Shown: positions 1-10,151, counted from the first letter of the stretch. The stretch is DNA of 64,000 nucleotides from Novosphingobium sp. ZN18A2 (GCF_036784765.1 NZ_CP136651.1:1984001-2048000), one strand, 5' to 3'. The notes: generated by a model not told the origin, from the sequence alone. Made by a program: numbers and translations.

Positions 1-413
<413 letters not shown>

Positions 414-522
414 TCAGCCGATACCGAATATGCCTTGCAAATGGACCGGCGCCAGTATGGCCGGAGCCGGTCCGCAATCGACTCTGTCCGGAACGCATGG
501 TCCGGTTGTTCTGCGGCGCCTT

Positions 523-1551
523 TCACGGCAGCAGCAGGCTGGCGTCACCATAGCTGTAGAAGCGGTAGGCATTGACGATTGCGTGCGCATAGGCGGCCTG
601 CATCCGCTCCAGCCCCATCAGCGCGCTGACCAGCATGAACAGCGTGGATCGCGGCAAGTGGAAGTTGGTCATCAAGCCGTCGATCGCGCGGAAGGTATAG
701 CCCGGCGTGATGAAGATCGACGTATCGCCTTCAAACGGGCGGATCACCTTGTCTTCGCCTGCCGCGCTTTCCAGCACGCGCAGGCTGGTTGTGCCCACAG
801 CGATCACGCGATTTCCGGCAGAGCGCGCCGCGTTGAGCCGCGCGGCGACGTCAGCGTCAATCCGCCCCCATTCCGCATGCATGGCATGGTCCGTGGTGTC
901 ATCTGCCTTTACGGGCAGGAACGTGCCCGCACCGACATGCAGGGTAAGCGTTTCGTGCCCGATCCCGGCATTTTCCAGCGCCTGCATCAGGCGCGGCGTG
1001 AAATGGAGCGCGGCCGTGGGGGCGGCCACGGCGCCTTCCTTTTGCGCGAACATCGTCTGGTAATCGCTGCGGTCGGCCTCGTCCGTGCCGCGCTTGCCCG
1101 CGATATAGGGCGGAAGCGGCATCTGCCCCGCCCGTTCCAGCAGGACTTCGACCGGCTCTTCGCCTTCGAACGCGAACATCCAGCTTCCGTCCGCAAGCCG
1201 ATTTTCCGCGATGGCGGATACGCCTTGCGGAAATTCCACGCGGTCCCCTTCGCGCAGGCGCTTCGCATTGCGGACGAATGCCTGCCAGCGACGCAAGTCG
1301 ACACGCTTGTGCAGCGTTGCCCCTATCCGCGCCTCGCCGCGTCGGCCTTCCAGTTGCGCCGGGATAACGCGGGTGTCGTTGAACACCAGGATATCGCCCG
1401 GCCGAAGCACATCGGGCAGGTCACGAACCGTCCGGTCGGCGAACGGCGCGCTCCCTTCGGCCACCAGCATGCGCGCGCAATCGCGCGGGCGGGCGGGCCG
1501 CAGGGCAATCCGCTCGGCAGGAAGGTCGAAATCGAAAAGGTCAACGCGCAT
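523..1551 (-). CDS. queA: S-adenosylmethionine:tRNA ribosyltransferase-isomerase
   Basis: Transfers and isomerises the ribosyl group of SAM onto preQ1-tRNA to give epoxyqueuosine. The 342 residues match the usual family length. Recognisable blocks are the N-terminal [14 protein letters not shown], the [15 protein letters not shown] segment, and the C-terminal [19 protein letters not shown]. It is followed on the same strand by tgt and preceded by a secreted cyclophilin gene that stops 27 bases upstream. Nothing unusual was seen; start at ATG 1551. Confidence 0.97.
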   Translation of the reverse strand: MRVDLFDFDLPAERIALRPARPRDCARMLVAEGSAPFADRTVRDLPDVLRPGDILVFNDTRVIPAQLEGRRGEARIGATLHKRVDLRRWQAFVRNAKRLREGDRVEFPQGVSAIAENRLADGSWMFAFEGEEPVEVLLERAGQMPLPPYIAGKRGTDEADRSDYQTMFAQKEGAVAAPTAALHFTPRLMQALENAGIGHETLTLHVGAGTFLPVKADDTTDHAMHAEWGRIDADVAARLNAARSAGNRVIAVGTTSLRVLESAAGEDKVIRPFEGDTSIFITPGYTFRAIDGLMTNFHLPRSTLFMLVSALMGLERMQAAYAHAIVNAYRFYSYGDASLLLP

Positions 1552-1578
1552 GGGCGCGCCGATAGCGCAACAATCCGC

Positions 1579-2355
1579 TCAGTTCGAGAGCGGCTTGTCG
1601 AGCATGTCGGGGGTAACCGTCTCTTCCGGCGCCGCTGCCTTCGGCGCAGGCGGCGCCTTGTGGTCGCTGGCGATCGACGCCTGCAGGATGCGCGTCGGGT
1701 TGGCCGGCGGTTCGCCCCGCGCAATGGCATCGACATATTGCATGCCCGAGATCACGCGCCCGAAGTTGGTGTATTTGTGGTCCAGCCCGAAGCGCGGATA
1801 GAACATGATGAAGAACTGGCTATTCGCCGAATTCGGATCATCGGTACGCGCCATCGAAACCGAGCCGCGCAAGTGCGGCGCTCCGTTGAATTCCGCCTGA
1901 AGATCGGGAAGTTTCGAACCGCCCTGCCCCGTGCCGGTGGGGTCGCCGGTCTGTGCCATGAACCCGTCGATCACGCGGTGGAATATTATGCCGTCATAAA
2001 AGCCCTGACGGGTCAGCGTCTTGATTCGCTCCACCGTCCTGGGCGCCCACTTGGGTTCAAGCCTGATCGCGACGCGCCCACCGTCGGACAGATCGAGCAG
2101 AAGGATGTTTTCGGGATCGTCCTTCATGTTGAAGTCGACGTGCCAGAAATCGGTCGTTGCAGCCGTGGGACGCGGCGCCTCTGCCGGTGCAGCCGCGGCC
2201 GGGGCTGCGGCATCACTGGCAGGGGGGCTGGCGGCCGGGCTGGCAGCGGGTTGCGCGGCCGCTGGCGCGCTGTCCTGCGCCATCGCCGGCGTTGCGGTGA
2301 AGGCGGCAAATGCAAGAACGGCAGGGCCGATTGCAGCAAGGAAACGCGTCAGCAT
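1579..2355 (-). CDS. Exported cyclophilin-type peptidyl-prolyl cis-trans isomerase with Ala/Pro linker
   Basis: Predicted periplasmic proline isomerase. ATG 2355 is preferred over in-frame ATG 2376 because GGAAAG lies about 8 bases before it; this gives 258 residues. Residues 1-26 form a signal peptide ending AMA-QD. Residues 27-68 are an Ala/Pro-rich low-complexity linker. The cyclophilin domain follows, with canonical active-site elements: FHRVIDGFMAQTGDPTG near 125-141, SQFFIM near 169 and LDHKYTNFG near 181. It sits between coaD and queA on the same strand. A second, more divergent exported cyclophilin lies at 23550-24242. Confidence 0.9.
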   Translation of the reverse strand: MLTRFLAAIGPAVLAFAAFTATPAMAQDSAPAAAQPAASPAASPPASDAAAPAAAAPAEAPRPTAATTDFWHVDFNMKDDPENILLLDLSDGGRVAIRLEPKWAPRTVERIKTLTRQGFYDGIIFHRVIDGFMAQTGDPTGTGQGGSKLPDLQAEFNGAPHLRGSVSMARTDDPNSANSQFFIMFYPRFGLDHKYTNFGRVISGMQYVDAIARGEPPANPTRILQASIASDHKAPPAPKAAAPEETVTPDMLDKPLSN

Positions 2356-2453
2356 CGGGGACTTTCCATTTTTCATGTCGCAGGCGCGGATAGGGCGGTC
2401 ACGCTGTCCTTGCAATGAACGATTGTAGCGGCCAGGGCCCGCCGCCGGGATAG

Positions 2454-2981
2454 TCAGTAATCGCCCAGGCGGCCGATCCTATCCACCCGTGAAATCACAT
2501 CTTCGCGCACGGTGGGCGTCACGAAGTCTTCGATCTCCCCGCCGAACATGGCGATTTCCTTTACCAGCTTGGATGCGATGGGTTGCAGGCTGACATCCGC
2601 CATCAGGAAGACCGTTTCGATCCGGTCGTTCAACTGCTGGTTCATTCCGGCCATCTGGTATTCGTACTCGAAGTCGGCAACGGCGCGCAGGCCGCGCACG
2701 ATAACGGTCGCGCCCTCGCGCTCGGCGAAGTTCATCAAAAGCGCGTTGAATCCGATGACGTCGACATTGTCGATCCCCTGGCTGGCGATCTCCCGCTTGA
2801 CCATCGCAATCCGCTCGTCCGGCGTAAACATCGGATTTTTCGAAGGATTGGTGGTTACGCCGATGATCAGCCGATCCACCAGCTTTGCGCCACGCCGGAT
2901 GATGTCGATATGCCCAAGCGTGATCGGGTCGAACGTCCCGGGATAGACTCCGATACGTTCCCGACCATTGTGATCTGGCAT
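2454..2981 (-). CDS. coaD: Phosphopantetheine adenylyltransferase
   Basis: Fourth step of coenzyme A synthesis: adenylates 4'-phosphopantetheine to dephospho-CoA. The 175-residue protein has the nucleotidyltransferase signature GTFDPITLGH at residues 15-24, the VRGLRAVADFEYEYQM block and the C-terminal SKLVKEIAMFGG. The frame is open further upstream, but ATG 2981 is chosen because AAGGGA lies about 8 bases before it and the family begins just before the GTFDP motif. ispA ends 2 bases upstream on the same strand, so the genes are probably co-transcribed. Confidence 0.96.
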   Translation of the reverse strand: MPDHNGRERIGVYPGTFDPITLGHIDIIRRGAKLVDRLIIGVTTNPSKNPMFTPDERIAMVKREIASQGIDNVDVIGFNALLMNFAEREGATVIVRGLRAVADFEYEYQMAGMNQQLNDRIETVFLMADVSLQPIASKLVKEIAMFGGEIEDFVTPTVREDVISRVDRIGRLGDY

Positions 2982-2982
2982 G

Positions 2983-3897
2983 TCAGCGATCCCTTTCAAC
3001 GATAAAGCGCGCCAGTGCGCGCAGCAGGTCGGCCTTCGGGCCGTAGGATGCGAGATGGGCAATGGCCTGGTCGACCAGCATGTGCGCCTGCTCTCGCGCG
3101 CGGTCGAGGCCAAGGAGCGTCAGGAACGTCTCTTTCCCCTGCGCTTCGTCCTTGCGAAGGGCCTTGCCGGCCAGTTCCTCGTCCCCCTCTGCATCGAGAA
3201 GGTCATCCACGATCTGGAAGGCAAGGCCGATATCGCGGGCATAACCGCGAAGGTGGGTCCGCCCTTCCGGCGGCAGATGGCCCAGGATGGCCCCCATTTC
3301 GACCGCCGCGCCAAGCAGCGCCCCGGTCTTGAGTTGTTGCAGCCGGGTGACGGTTGGCAAATCGAAGCTGGCGGTTTCCGCGACGATATCCATCATCTGC
3401 CCGCCGGCCATGCCGCCCGCGCCCGATGCACCGGCAAGTGTGCGGACAAGTTCCACGCGCACGAACGGATCGCCGGTTGTCGCCGGGTCCGCCAGCACTT
3501 CGAAGGCGAAGGCATGAAGCGCGTCGCCGGTAAGCACGGCGGTTGCTTCGTCGAAGGCGATGTGCGTGGTCGGCTTGCCGTGGCGCAGGGCATCGTCGTC
3601 CATGCAAGGGAGATCGTCATGCACCAGCGAATAGCAGTGGATCGCCTCAAGCGCGGTGGCGGCACGGACAGCAGCATCGCGATCGACGCCGTAAAGCGCG
3701 GCCGTTGCCGTCAGCAAGAGCGGGCGAACGCGCTTTCCGCCTCCGATCGCTGCATAGCGCATCCCTTCCACCAGCTTGCGCCGCGGATCGTCGGGCAAGG
3801 GCAGCAATGCATCGAAGCTCGCGTCGATCTCACGCGCGATCGTTTCGAGCGCGGGTTTCAGCAAAGCGTCCGAAGGCGCGGTTTCGGCCACGCTCAA
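2983..3897 (-). CDS. ispA: Farnesyl (polyprenyl) diphosphate synthase
   Basis: Trans-prenyltransferase condensing IPP with DMAPP/GPP. The protein (304 aa from a TTG start at 3897) carries the first aspartate-rich motif HDDLPCMDDD (D94, D95, D100) and the second, DDLLD, at 231-235, plus GGGKRVRP near 52. The start is inferred: the TTG shares bases with the xseB stop (TTGA), a typical translational-coupling arrangement. A GTG 6 bases further in is the alternative. The neighbour xseB upstream is the common bacterial arrangement (xseB-ispA). Confidence 0.93.
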   Translation of the reverse strand: MSVAETAPSDALLKPALETIAREIDASFDALLPLPDDPRRKLVEGMRYAAIGGGKRVRPLLLTATAALYGVDRDAAVRAATALEAIHCYSLVHDDLPCMDDDALRHGKPTTHIAFDEATAVLTGDALHAFAFEVLADPATTGDPFVRVELVRTLAGASGAGGMAGGQMMDIVAETASFDLPTVTRLQQLKTGALLGAAVEMGAILGHLPPEGRTHLRGYARDIGLAFQIVDDLLDAEGDEELAGKALRKDEAQGKETFLTLLGLDRAREQAHMLVDQAIAHLASYGPKADLLRALARFIVERDR

Positions 3898-4151
3898 GCG
3901 CCTGCCGGGCTCTCGTCGAACGGGCGCGTTCCACTTGCGTTTCCGTCCCGGTCCGCAACGATCGCTTCTATCCTCGCCTGCGCGGAATCGAGCCGCTTCT
4001 GGCAATGCTGGCGAAGCGCGTCTCCGCGTTCGTACAGGCCGATCGACTGGTCGAGCGGCACGTCCCCGCTTTCCAGCTTGCGAACGACATCCTCTAGCTC
4101 CCTCAGCGCATCCTCGAACGAGAGCGCATCGATATCAGGCTGGGTCTCCAT
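3894..4151 (-). CDS. xseB: Exodeoxyribonuclease VII small subunit
   Basis: Small helical subunit that assembles on XseA to form the single-strand DNA exonuclease VII. The 85-residue protein has the family core SFEDALRELEDVVRKLESG and LDQSIGLYERGDALRQHC. ATG 4151 is chosen because it gives the usual length (about 80 residues) and starts close to the conserved core; an upstream in-frame ATG at 4181 exists and no clear ribosome-binding site decides between them. The stop overlaps the start of ispA by four bases. No xseA lies in the window. Confidence 0.93.
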   Translation of the reverse strand: METQPDIDALSFEDALRELEDVVRKLESGDVPLDQSIGLYERGDALRQHCQKRLDSAQARIEAIVADRDGNASGTRPFDESPAGA

Positions 4152-4215
4152 GAGTGCGAGCATTGACGGCGCGGACGCCAAGGGTCAAGCAGGGAGCATA
4201 AGGGGAGAGGGGCAA

Positions 4216-4278
4216 ATGCATCCGATTGTCGTTTCTTTCGCGGCCCGGCCGGGCCACGCAGATCGCATCGCGGGCTGA
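4216..4278 (+). CDS. Possible short upstream ORF ahead of the membrane protein
   Basis: A 20-codon frame starting at ATG 4216 directly after a strong purine-rich ribosome-binding site (AAGGGGAGAGGGGCAA). It encodes MHPIVVSFAARPGHADRIAG and stops 6 bases before the ATG of the membrane-protein gene at 4285, which has no convincing site of its own. This suggests translational coupling or a leader peptide. There is no homology evidence; it is recognised only from start context and spacing. Confidence 0.3.
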   Translation: MHPIVVSFAARPGHADRIAG

Positions 4279-4284
4279 ACGACG

Positions 4285-4953
4285 ATGTTCATCGGACACT
4301 GGGCCCCTGCCCTCGCCGCCGCAACGAGCCGCCGCGCCCCGAAACTGGGCACACTGTTCATCGCCGCCCAGCTTGTCGACTGGCTGTTTTTCGCGTTCCT
4401 GCTGCTTGGCATAGAGCATATGCGGTTCTCGCCCGGCATCACCGCGATGAACCCGATGGACCTTTATGACATGCCCTATACCCACAGCCTGCTGGGCAGC
4501 CTTTTCTGGTCAGTGCTGTTCGCGGGACTCGTCTGGGCCGTCATGAAAGACAGCGTTGCGGCCGTCATCGCCGGTGCGGTCGTCTTCTCGCACTGGTTGC
4601 TGGACCTGCTTGTGCACACCCGCGACCTGACCATCGCCGGATCTCCGCCCAAGTTCGGGTTCGGCCTGTGGAACCATCCGGCCGTAGAAATGCCGCTGGA
4701 AGTGGGGATCACGTTGCTGGCGCTGTGGTTCTACTGGCGCACGATGAAGCCATCCACCTTGCGCGTGCTTGTGCTGGCGGCGGTGCTCCTGCTTCTCCAG
4801 GCGGTCAACTGGTTCGGCGGCGCGGCAAGCGAGGTGAGGCCGGGGACTAGCTATCTGGCGTTCTTTGCCTATGGCCTTGCCACGCTCACCGCGTGGTGGG
4901 TGGGGAAAAGCGCCCCGGCGCGCGCGCGACAGGACGGCCGCGTAAACGCATAA
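4285..4953 (+). CDS. Conserved multi-pass membrane protein, function unknown
   Basis: 222 residues with about six hydrophobic segments. It has a conserved-looking N-terminus (GHWAPALAA), a PYTHSLLGS block around residue 65 and SHWLLDLLVHTRDL around 95. Histidine/aspartate motifs inside membrane segments resemble membrane proteins annotated as putative metal-dependent hydrolases or permeases, but no activity can be assigned. It is divergent from xseB and followed by purL on the same strand after 42 bases, which contain a short inverted repeat. A possible short ORF precedes it. Confidence 0.8.
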   Translation: MFIGHWAPALAAATSRRAPKLGTLFIAAQLVDWLFFAFLLLGIEHMRFSPGITAMNPMDLYDMPYTHSLLGSLFWSVLFAGLVWAVMKDSVAAVIAGAVVFSHWLLDLLVHTRDLTIAGSPPKFGFGLWNHPAVEMPLEVGITLLALWFYWRTMKPSTLRVLVLAAVLLLLQAVNWFGGAASEVRPGTSYLAFFAYGLATLTAWWVGKSAPARARQDGRVNA

Positions 4954-4959
4954 ACGGCC

Positions 4960-4984
4960 TAGCCGCGCGCGCGACACGCGGCTA
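4960..4984 (+). repeat. Inverted repeat between the membrane protein gene and purL
   Basis: TAGCCGCG (4960-4967) and CGCGGCTA (4977-4984) form a perfect 8-base inverted repeat with a 9-base loop. There is no T-run, so it is a poor intrinsic terminator. It ends at the AAAGG that probably acts as purL ribosome-binding site and could modulate purL translation or cap the upstream transcript. Confidence 0.35.
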
Positions 4985-4995
4985 AAGGCGCGGGC

Positions 4996-7269
4996 ATGAG
5001 CGATATCAACCCGGAAGTCGTCGCCGCGCATGGCCTGTCCGAAGAAGAATACGGGCACGTCCTTCACGCCCTTGGCCGTGAGCCGAACCTTGTAGAACTG
5101 GGCATTTTTTCGGTCATGTGGTCCGAGCATTGTTCCTACAAATCGAGCCGAATCCACCTGAAGAAGCTGCCGACAGAGGCGCCGTGGGTAATCTGCGGCC
5201 CTGGCGAGAACGCGGGCGTCATCGACATCGGCGATGGGCCTGACGGCCGGAAGCTGGCGGCCATCTTCAAGATGGAGAGCCACAACCACCCCAGCTATAT
5301 CGAACCCTATCAGGGCGCGGCGACGGGTGTGGGCGGCATCCTGCGCGACGTGTTCACGATGGGCGCGCGTCCCGTCGCCAACATGAACGCGCTCCGCTTC
5401 GGACGGCCCGATCATCCCAAGATGAAGCACCTGGTGCAGGGCGTGGTCGCGGGAATCGGGGGATACGGCAACTGCGTGGGCGTGCCGACGGTGGGCGGCG
5501 AAACGAATTTCGATCCGGCTTACGACGGCAACATCCTTGTCAACGCGATGACGGTGGGCGTCGCCGATGCGGACAAGATATTCTATTCGGCGGCGACGGG
5601 CGTCGGAAACCCGATCGTCTATGTCGGTTCAAAGACCGGGCGCGACGGCATCCACGGCGCGACGATGGCCAGCGCCGACTTTGGCGAGGATGCCGAGGAA
5701 AAGCGACCGACCGTTCAGGTGGGCGACCCCTTCACCGAAAAACTGCTGATCGAAGCCTGCCTTGAACTGATGGCGACCGACGCGATCGTTGCGATCCAGG
5801 ACATGGGTGCGGCCGGCCTCACCTCGTCCAGCGTGGAAATGGCCACCAACGGCAAGGCCGGCATCCGGCTAGACATGAACAAGGTGCCCTGCCGCGAAGA
5901 GGGGATGACACCCTACGAAATGATGCTCAGCGAAAGCCAGGAGCGGATGCTCATGGTGCTGAAGCCGGGCAAGGAAGCCATGGCAGAGGCGATTTTCCGC
6001 AAGTGGGAACTGGATTTCGCGATCATCGGCGAAGTCACCGATACGCAGCACATGGTGCTGGAATTCGATGGCGAGGTGGTTTGCGACATTCCGCTTGGCC
6101 CGCTTGCCGCCGATGCCCCGCTTTACGATCGCCCGGCGTTGAGCCGCGCGGATTACAAGAGCTGGGCAAAGGTTCCCGCTCTCAAAAACGTGCCCGAAAA
6201 GCCCGACATCCGCGCGGACCTGCTGAAGATGATGGCCTCCCCCGCCCTCGCCTCACGACGCTGGATCTGGGAGCAATACGATTCGCAGGTCGGTGCCGAT
6301 ACGCTTTCGAAGCCCGGTGGCGATGCGGCGGTGGTTCGCGTCCACGGCACGAAAAAGGCGCTGGCGATGAGCACGGATTGCACACCGCGCTATTGCTATG
6401 CCGACCCCTACGAAGGCGGGAAGCAGGCCGTTGCCGAAACCTGGCGCAACATCTGCGCGGTCGGCGCAAAGCCGCTGGCGATCACCAACTGCCTGAACTT
6501 CGCCAATCCGCAGCGGCCGGAAATCATGGCCCAGATCACCGGCTGCCTTGAAGGTATGGGCGATGCGTGCCGAGCGCTCGATTACCCGATCGTTTCCGGC
6601 AACGTCAGCCTCTATAACGAAAGCAAGGCCACCGGCGGCGGCAGTGCGATCCTGCCCACGCCCGCGATCGGCGGCGTCGGCGTGCTGGACGACATGGACA
6701 AGATGGCGACCATCGCCTTCAAGGACGGCGCGCAGAAAATCCTGCTGGTTGGCGCGGACCCGCGCGTTGTCCCCGAACTGGGCCAGTCCTTGTGGCTTGA
6801 CGTTTGCCACGGAATTCGCGGCGGCCAGCCCCCGAAAGTCGATCTGAAGGCGGAGCGGCGGCATGGCGAATTCGTGCGCGAACTGATCGCCGGGGAAATC
6901 GTGACCGCCGCGCATGACGTATCGGACGGCGGAATCCTTGTCGCAGTTGCGGAAATGGCGCTTGCCGCGAATATCGGCGCGAGGCTGGAACTGCCTTCGT
7001 TCGAAGACCTGGTGGATGCGGAAAAGATCCGCCACGCATGGTCGCTCTTCGCAGAGAACCAGGGGCGCTACCTCGTCACCGAGCCGTTCGATTCGCACGT
7101 TGTCGAGAAAATGGCGCGCGAGCGGGATATCGGCTGCTGCTTCGTGGGATGGACCGGCGGCGATTCCATCGTGTTGAGCGTGGGCACCGAAGCCAACTAC
7201 CCGGAGGTCAGCCTGTCCGACCTGCGCGAAGCGAACGAAAGCTTCTTCCGCGACTGGATGGAGGGATAG
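4996..7269 (+). CDS. purL: Phosphoribosylformylglycinamidine synthase subunit PurL
   Basis: ATP-dependent conversion of FGAR to FGAM in purine synthesis. The 757 residues fit the stand-alone small PurL that works with PurS and PurQ, not the 1,300-residue fused enzyme. Visible motifs are SEHCSYKSS, the HNHPS nucleotide site, [18 protein letters not shown], and a second AIR-synthase-like half ([22 protein letters not shown]). ATG 4996 starts the conserved N-terminus. purS and purQ are not in the window. The downstream gene coq4 converges with 18 bases between stops. Confidence 0.97.
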   Translation: MSDINPEVVAAHGLSEEEYGHVLHALGREPNLVELGIFSVMWSEHCSYKSSRIHLKKLPTEAPWVICGPGENAGVIDIGDGPDGRKLAAIFKMESHNHPSYIEPYQGAATGVGGILRDVFTMGARPVANMNALRFGRPDHPKMKHLVQGVVAGIGGYGNCVGVPTVGGETNFDPAYDGNILVNAMTVGVADADKIFYSAATGVGNPIVYVGSKTGRDGIHGATMASADFGEDAEEKRPTVQVGDPFTEKLLIEACLELMATDAIVAIQDMGAAGLTSSSVEMATNGKAGIRLDMNKVPCREEGMTPYEMMLSESQERMLMVLKPGKEAMAEAIFRKWELDFAIIGEVTDTQHMVLEFDGEVVCDIPLGPLAADAPLYDRPALSRADYKSWAKVPALKNVPEKPDIRADLLKMMASPALASRRWIWEQYDSQVGADTLSKPGGDAAVVRVHGTKKALAMSTDCTPRYCYADPYEGGKQAVAETWRNICAVGAKPLAITNCLNFANPQRPEIMAQITGCLEGMGDACRALDYPIVSGNVSLYNESKATGGGSAILPTPAIGGVGVLDDMDKMATIAFKDGAQKILLVGADPRVVPELGQSLWLDVCHGIRGGQPPKVDLKAERRHGEFVRELIAGEIVTAAHDVSDGGILVAVAEMALAANIGARLELPSFEDLVDAEKIRHAWSLFAENQGRYLVTEPFDSHVVEKMARERDIGCCFVGWTGGDSIVLSVGTEANYPEVSLSDLREANESFFRDWMEG

Positions 7270-7287
7270 GCGAAACGCCGCTGCCGG

Positions 7288-8133
7288 TCAGGCGGCGGCG
7301 AGGTCTTCCTGCGCGCTGGCCGGCGCGAGCATATCGTAGGGGTCGATACCTTCCTGTCGCCAAACGCGATGGCATTCCCGGTACCAGTCGGGATCGGGAA
7401 TGTTCAGCATTTGCCGCGCTTCGGCCAGGTCCATGGCCAGAAGGTCGCGGATCGACATACCCACCAGCGAGGGGCAGGCGACGCCGGTCTTGTGCGCCTG
7501 GCGAACCGCTCTCCACACCGGCGCGCTGGTCTTGCGCAGGCGTTTCATATGCGCGGCGCCCGCGTATCCCAGCAAGAGGTGTCCGTGGCTGGGGTTCTGT
7601 CCGTGCGTGAAGAGAAGCACGCACTGTTCGCCCAGCGCATCGCGGCCATAGCCGGTCAGCACGTGCATAAGGTCATGCGTGTCGCGCAGGCGATGCCCAT
7701 ACCACTGGATCAGGTCGGGATAGGTCGGCCGGTCCGCCTTTTCCGATTCCTCGACAAGGCCGGCCGCGCTCAGCCCTTCCCGCTCCATGAAATCGCAATA
7801 GGCGTGCGCCACCGATCCCGCAGGCAAACGGCGCAAGGCCGCGTGATCGTCAAGGATGGAGGGAAGATCCGCCTCGGTCGCGCGCAGATGCTCGCCCTGA
7901 TCGCTCAACGCGAGGTCACGCACGCGGGGGATAAAGGTCTTTGATGGCAGCGCTTCGAATATCTTGAAAACTTCCGCCGTATTTTCCTTGTCCTTCAAAA
8001 GGATACGGAAATGATGCCACGCCTTCAGCGGCTCGTACTTGGGTTGCGGCCGCGATGGATCGCGCAGCGGCGTACCGTCACTGGCGCAGATGGCGCCTCT
8101 TGTCGCGGAATTCATAACACTGGCATCGGTCAT
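7288..8133 (-). CDS. coq4: Coq4-family ubiquinone biosynthesis protein
   Basis: Bacterial member of the COQ4 family, whose eukaryotic relatives act on the C1 position of the ubiquinone ring and organise the biosynthetic complex. The diagnostic metal motif HDxxH-x11-E is intact: HDLMH at residues 143-147 and Glu 159 (GYGRDALGE). The length, 281 aa, is slightly longer than typical because of an N-terminal extension; ATG 8133 is the first start after the promoter region. The divergent upstream gap (8134-8234) carries an AT-rich palindrome that may be an operator. No other ubi genes lie nearby. Confidence 0.88.
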   Translation of the reverse strand: MTDASVMNSATRGAICASDGTPLRDPSRPQPKYEPLKAWHHFRILLKDKENTAEVFKIFEALPSKTFIPRVRDLALSDQGEHLRATEADLPSILDDHAALRRLPAGSVAHAYCDFMEREGLSAAGLVEESEKADRPTYPDLIQWYGHRLRDTHDLMHVLTGYGRDALGEQCVLLFTHGQNPSHGHLLLGYAGAAHMKRLRKTSAPVWRAVRQAHKTGVACPSLVGMSIRDLLAMDLAEARQMLNIPDPDWYRECHRVWRQEGIDPYDMLAPASAQEDLAAA

Positions 8134-8181
8134 CGCGGCGAGCCTTGCATCGGTTCGGAGGATCGGATTTGCCTCCAGTAC

Positions 8182-8196
8182 TTACATATATGTCAA
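8182..8196. promoter_or_regulatory. Near-perfect palindrome in the coq4 upstream region (candidate operator)
   Basis: TTACATATATGTCAA is symmetric except for one base pair per arm, with a perfect 10-base core ACATATATGT. It lies in an AT-rich island about 50-60 bases upstream of the coq4 start and overlaps candidate promoter elements on the minus strand (TTGAAA at 8209-8204, TTGACA at 8196-8191). Size and composition resemble operators of TetR- or MarR-type repressors. No such regulator gene is present in the window. Confidence 0.4.
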
Positions 8197-8234
8197 TATA
8201 AGGTTTCAAACCGAAATGCAATGTGTCTCGCCGG

Positions 8235-9119
8235 TCAACCCGTCACCCATTCCGACTGCTGGATGCCGAGCAGCGAGAGGACGGATGTCAGGTCGCCGCG
8301 ATCGATCCATCCGTCGGCGGCGGCCCGCGCCTTTGGCTTGGCGCGATAGGCAAGCCCGTAGGTCGCTTCCTGAAGCATGGGAATGTCGTTCGCGCCGTCG
8401 CCCGTGGCAAGGCTGACCGCCCCTTCTCCCAGTCGCGCGGCCTCTTCCAGCAGAACGCGCTTCTTTACAGAACTGTCGGTAATCCCCCCGACAAGGCCGC
8501 CGGTCAGCTTGCCGTCCTGCACCCCCAGGCGATTGCCCACCACGCGTTCGAAGCCGAGCTGTTCGGCCACCGGATCGGCGAACTGGTGAAAGCCGCCTGT
8601 TACCAGCACGGTAAGGCAGCCGCGCGCCTTCAACGTGGACACCAGCGTGCGCGCGCCGGGCATCGGCTCAATCCGTTCGGCAAGGCATTGCTGGATCGCC
8701 GATTCGTCCAGGTCGTGCAGCAGCATCACGCGTTCGCGCAGCGCGCTTTCGAAATCGAGTTCGCCCTGCATGGCGCGTTCGGTGATTGCCGCGATCTGCG
8801 GCTTGATCCCGGCGAAATCGGCCAGTTCGTCAATGCATTCGGCGGAGATCATCGTCGAATCCATATCCGACACGAACAGACGCGGCACTTCGATCGGCCG
8901 GTTGCTCAGCAACAGGTCGCTGGGGGCGAAGCATTCGTCCAGGATCGCGCGCACGCCAGCCGGATCGCCGTCCGCCAGTTCGATCTGGAGAACGTGCGAG
9001 CAGAATTCCAGCATCCCCGCGCCAGCGATGTTCCAGCCCTTTTGGGACAGGCGGGAAGCGGCCGTCGCAAGATTGTCTTCAAGCGTGGCCGGGTCTGCTA
9101 TCAGCCGGGCAATGAGCAC
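8235..9119 (-). CDS. serB: Phosphoserine phosphatase
   Basis: Last step of serine biosynthesis, a HAD-superfamily phosphatase. The nucleophile motif DMDSTMI is visible, then the SGGF-equivalent VTGGFHQFA, and the Mg site [10 protein letters not shown]. An N-terminal ACT-like region precedes the catalytic domain. GTG 9119 (294 aa) is preferred because AAAAGGAC lies 7 bases before it and the protein then begins [12 protein letters not shown] 9170 is possible but would overlap miaA by 59 bases. The gene is divergent from miaA, overlapping its start by 8 bases. Confidence 0.93.
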   Translation of the reverse strand: MLIARLIADPATLEDNLATAASRLSQKGWNIAGAGMLEFCSHVLQIELADGDPAGVRAILDECFAPSDLLLSNRPIEVPRLFVSDMDSTMISAECIDELADFAGIKPQIAAITERAMQGELDFESALRERVMLLHDLDESAIQQCLAERIEPMPGARTLVSTLKARGCLTVLVTGGFHQFADPVAEQLGFERVVGNRLGVQDGKLTGGLVGGITDSSVKKRVLLEEAARLGEGAVSLATGDGANDIPMLQEATYGLAYRAKPKARAAADGWIDRGDLTSVLSLLGIQQSEWVTG

Positions 9120-10074
9120 GAACGCGTCCTTTTCAAATGCAGCCGCCGCGCGGCCAAGGCTGGCGCTCATCGCAGGGCCGACCGCCAGCGGCAAGTCCGA
9201 TCTTGCGGTGCGCCTTGCCCTTCTTGCGGCGGAGCGCGGGCAACAAGCCATCGTCATCAACGCCGACAGCGCGCAGGTCTATGCCGATCTTGCGGTATTG
9301 AGTGCGCGCCCGACGCAAGAGGACATGCGCGGGGTACCGCACCGGCTTTTCGGAACCTGGAACGGAGCGGTCGCCTGTTCTGCGGCGGATTGGGCCAACG
9401 CGGCCCGGCAGGAGATTACGGACGCCCATGCCGCGGGCGTGCTGCCCATTCTGGTGGGTGGCACCGGCCTATATATCCGCACGCTGCTTGAAGGGATCGC
9501 GCCCGTGCCGGAGATCGATCCGGCGATACGCGATCGGGTGCGGGCCATGCCGGTCGCCGATGCCTATGCCGCCCTGCAGGCGGAAGATGCCGAACGGGCC
9601 GGCAGGCTTGCCCCCAATGACGCTTCGCGCATCACGCGCGCGCTGGAGGTTGTCCGGTCAACCGGACATCCGCTGTCCTTCTGGCAGGAACGGCGCGAAG
9701 GCGGGATCGGCGGCATGGTCACTTTGCTGCCGCTTGTTTTGCTGCCCGATCGTGCATGGCTCTATGAAAGGTGCGACAGGCGCTTTTCCGCGATGTTCGA
9801 GGACGGGGCGGTCGAGGAAGCGGAAACCCTGCTTGCCCGCCAGCTCGATCCGGCGCTTCCGGTGACGCGCGCGATCGGGGTGCGAGAGATCGCCGCGATG
9901 CTGGCCGGAGAATTGTCGCGCGAAGACGCTGTCGCCGCCGGGCAGCAAGCCACGCGAAACTATGCGAAGCGGCAATATACCTGGCTCAGGCACCAGCTTC
10001 CGCACGAATGGCCACGAGCCGCATCGGAAAATGTCATTTCTGACGATCAAATTGTTTCATTATTTCAATTATAG
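9112..10074 (+). CDS. miaA: tRNA dimethylallyltransferase
   Basis: Adds the isopentenyl group to A37 of tRNAs reading codons that begin with U. 320 residues from ATG 9112. The P-loop GPTASGKSD begins near residue 22, followed by [12 protein letters not shown], the VGGTGLYI segment and the C-terminal [11 protein letters not shown]. The frame is open far upstream antisense to serB; this start gives the normal distance to the P-loop, although no good ribosome-binding site is visible. The last codons are unusually AT-rich with two TTA leucines, at the edge of an AT-rich region preceding ilvB. Confidence 0.93.
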   Translation: MSTNASFSNAAAARPRLALIAGPTASGKSDLAVRLALLAAERGQQAIVINADSAQVYADLAVLSARPTQEDMRGVPHRLFGTWNGAVACSAADWANAARQEITDAHAAGVLPILVGGTGLYIRTLLEGIAPVPEIDPAIRDRVRAMPVADAYAALQAEDAERAGRLAPNDASRITRALEVVRSTGHPLSFWQERREGGIGGMVTLLPLVLLPDRAWLYERCDRRFSAMFEDGAVEEAETLLARQLDPALPVTRAIGVREIAAMLAGELSREDAVAAGQQATRNYAKRQYTWLRHQLPHEWPRAASENVISDDQIVSLFQL

Positions 10075-10077
10075 AGG

Positions 10078-10106
10078 TTGACAGGATACTTTTCGTTCAT
10101 TAGCAG
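10078..10106 (+). promoter_or_regulatory. Candidate promoter for the ilvBNC operon
   Basis: TTGACA (10078-10083) is a perfect -35 hexamer in an AT-rich patch beginning in the last codons of miaA. The -10 position 17 bases on (TAGCAG) is poor, so this is tentative. If used, the transcript would contain a leader of about 125 bases including the hairpin at 10152-10189. Confidence 0.3.
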
Positions 10107-10151
10107 CCCACCCAACCGTCCGGCTTGCCGGATGCCCGGAAGGGAGAGAAC

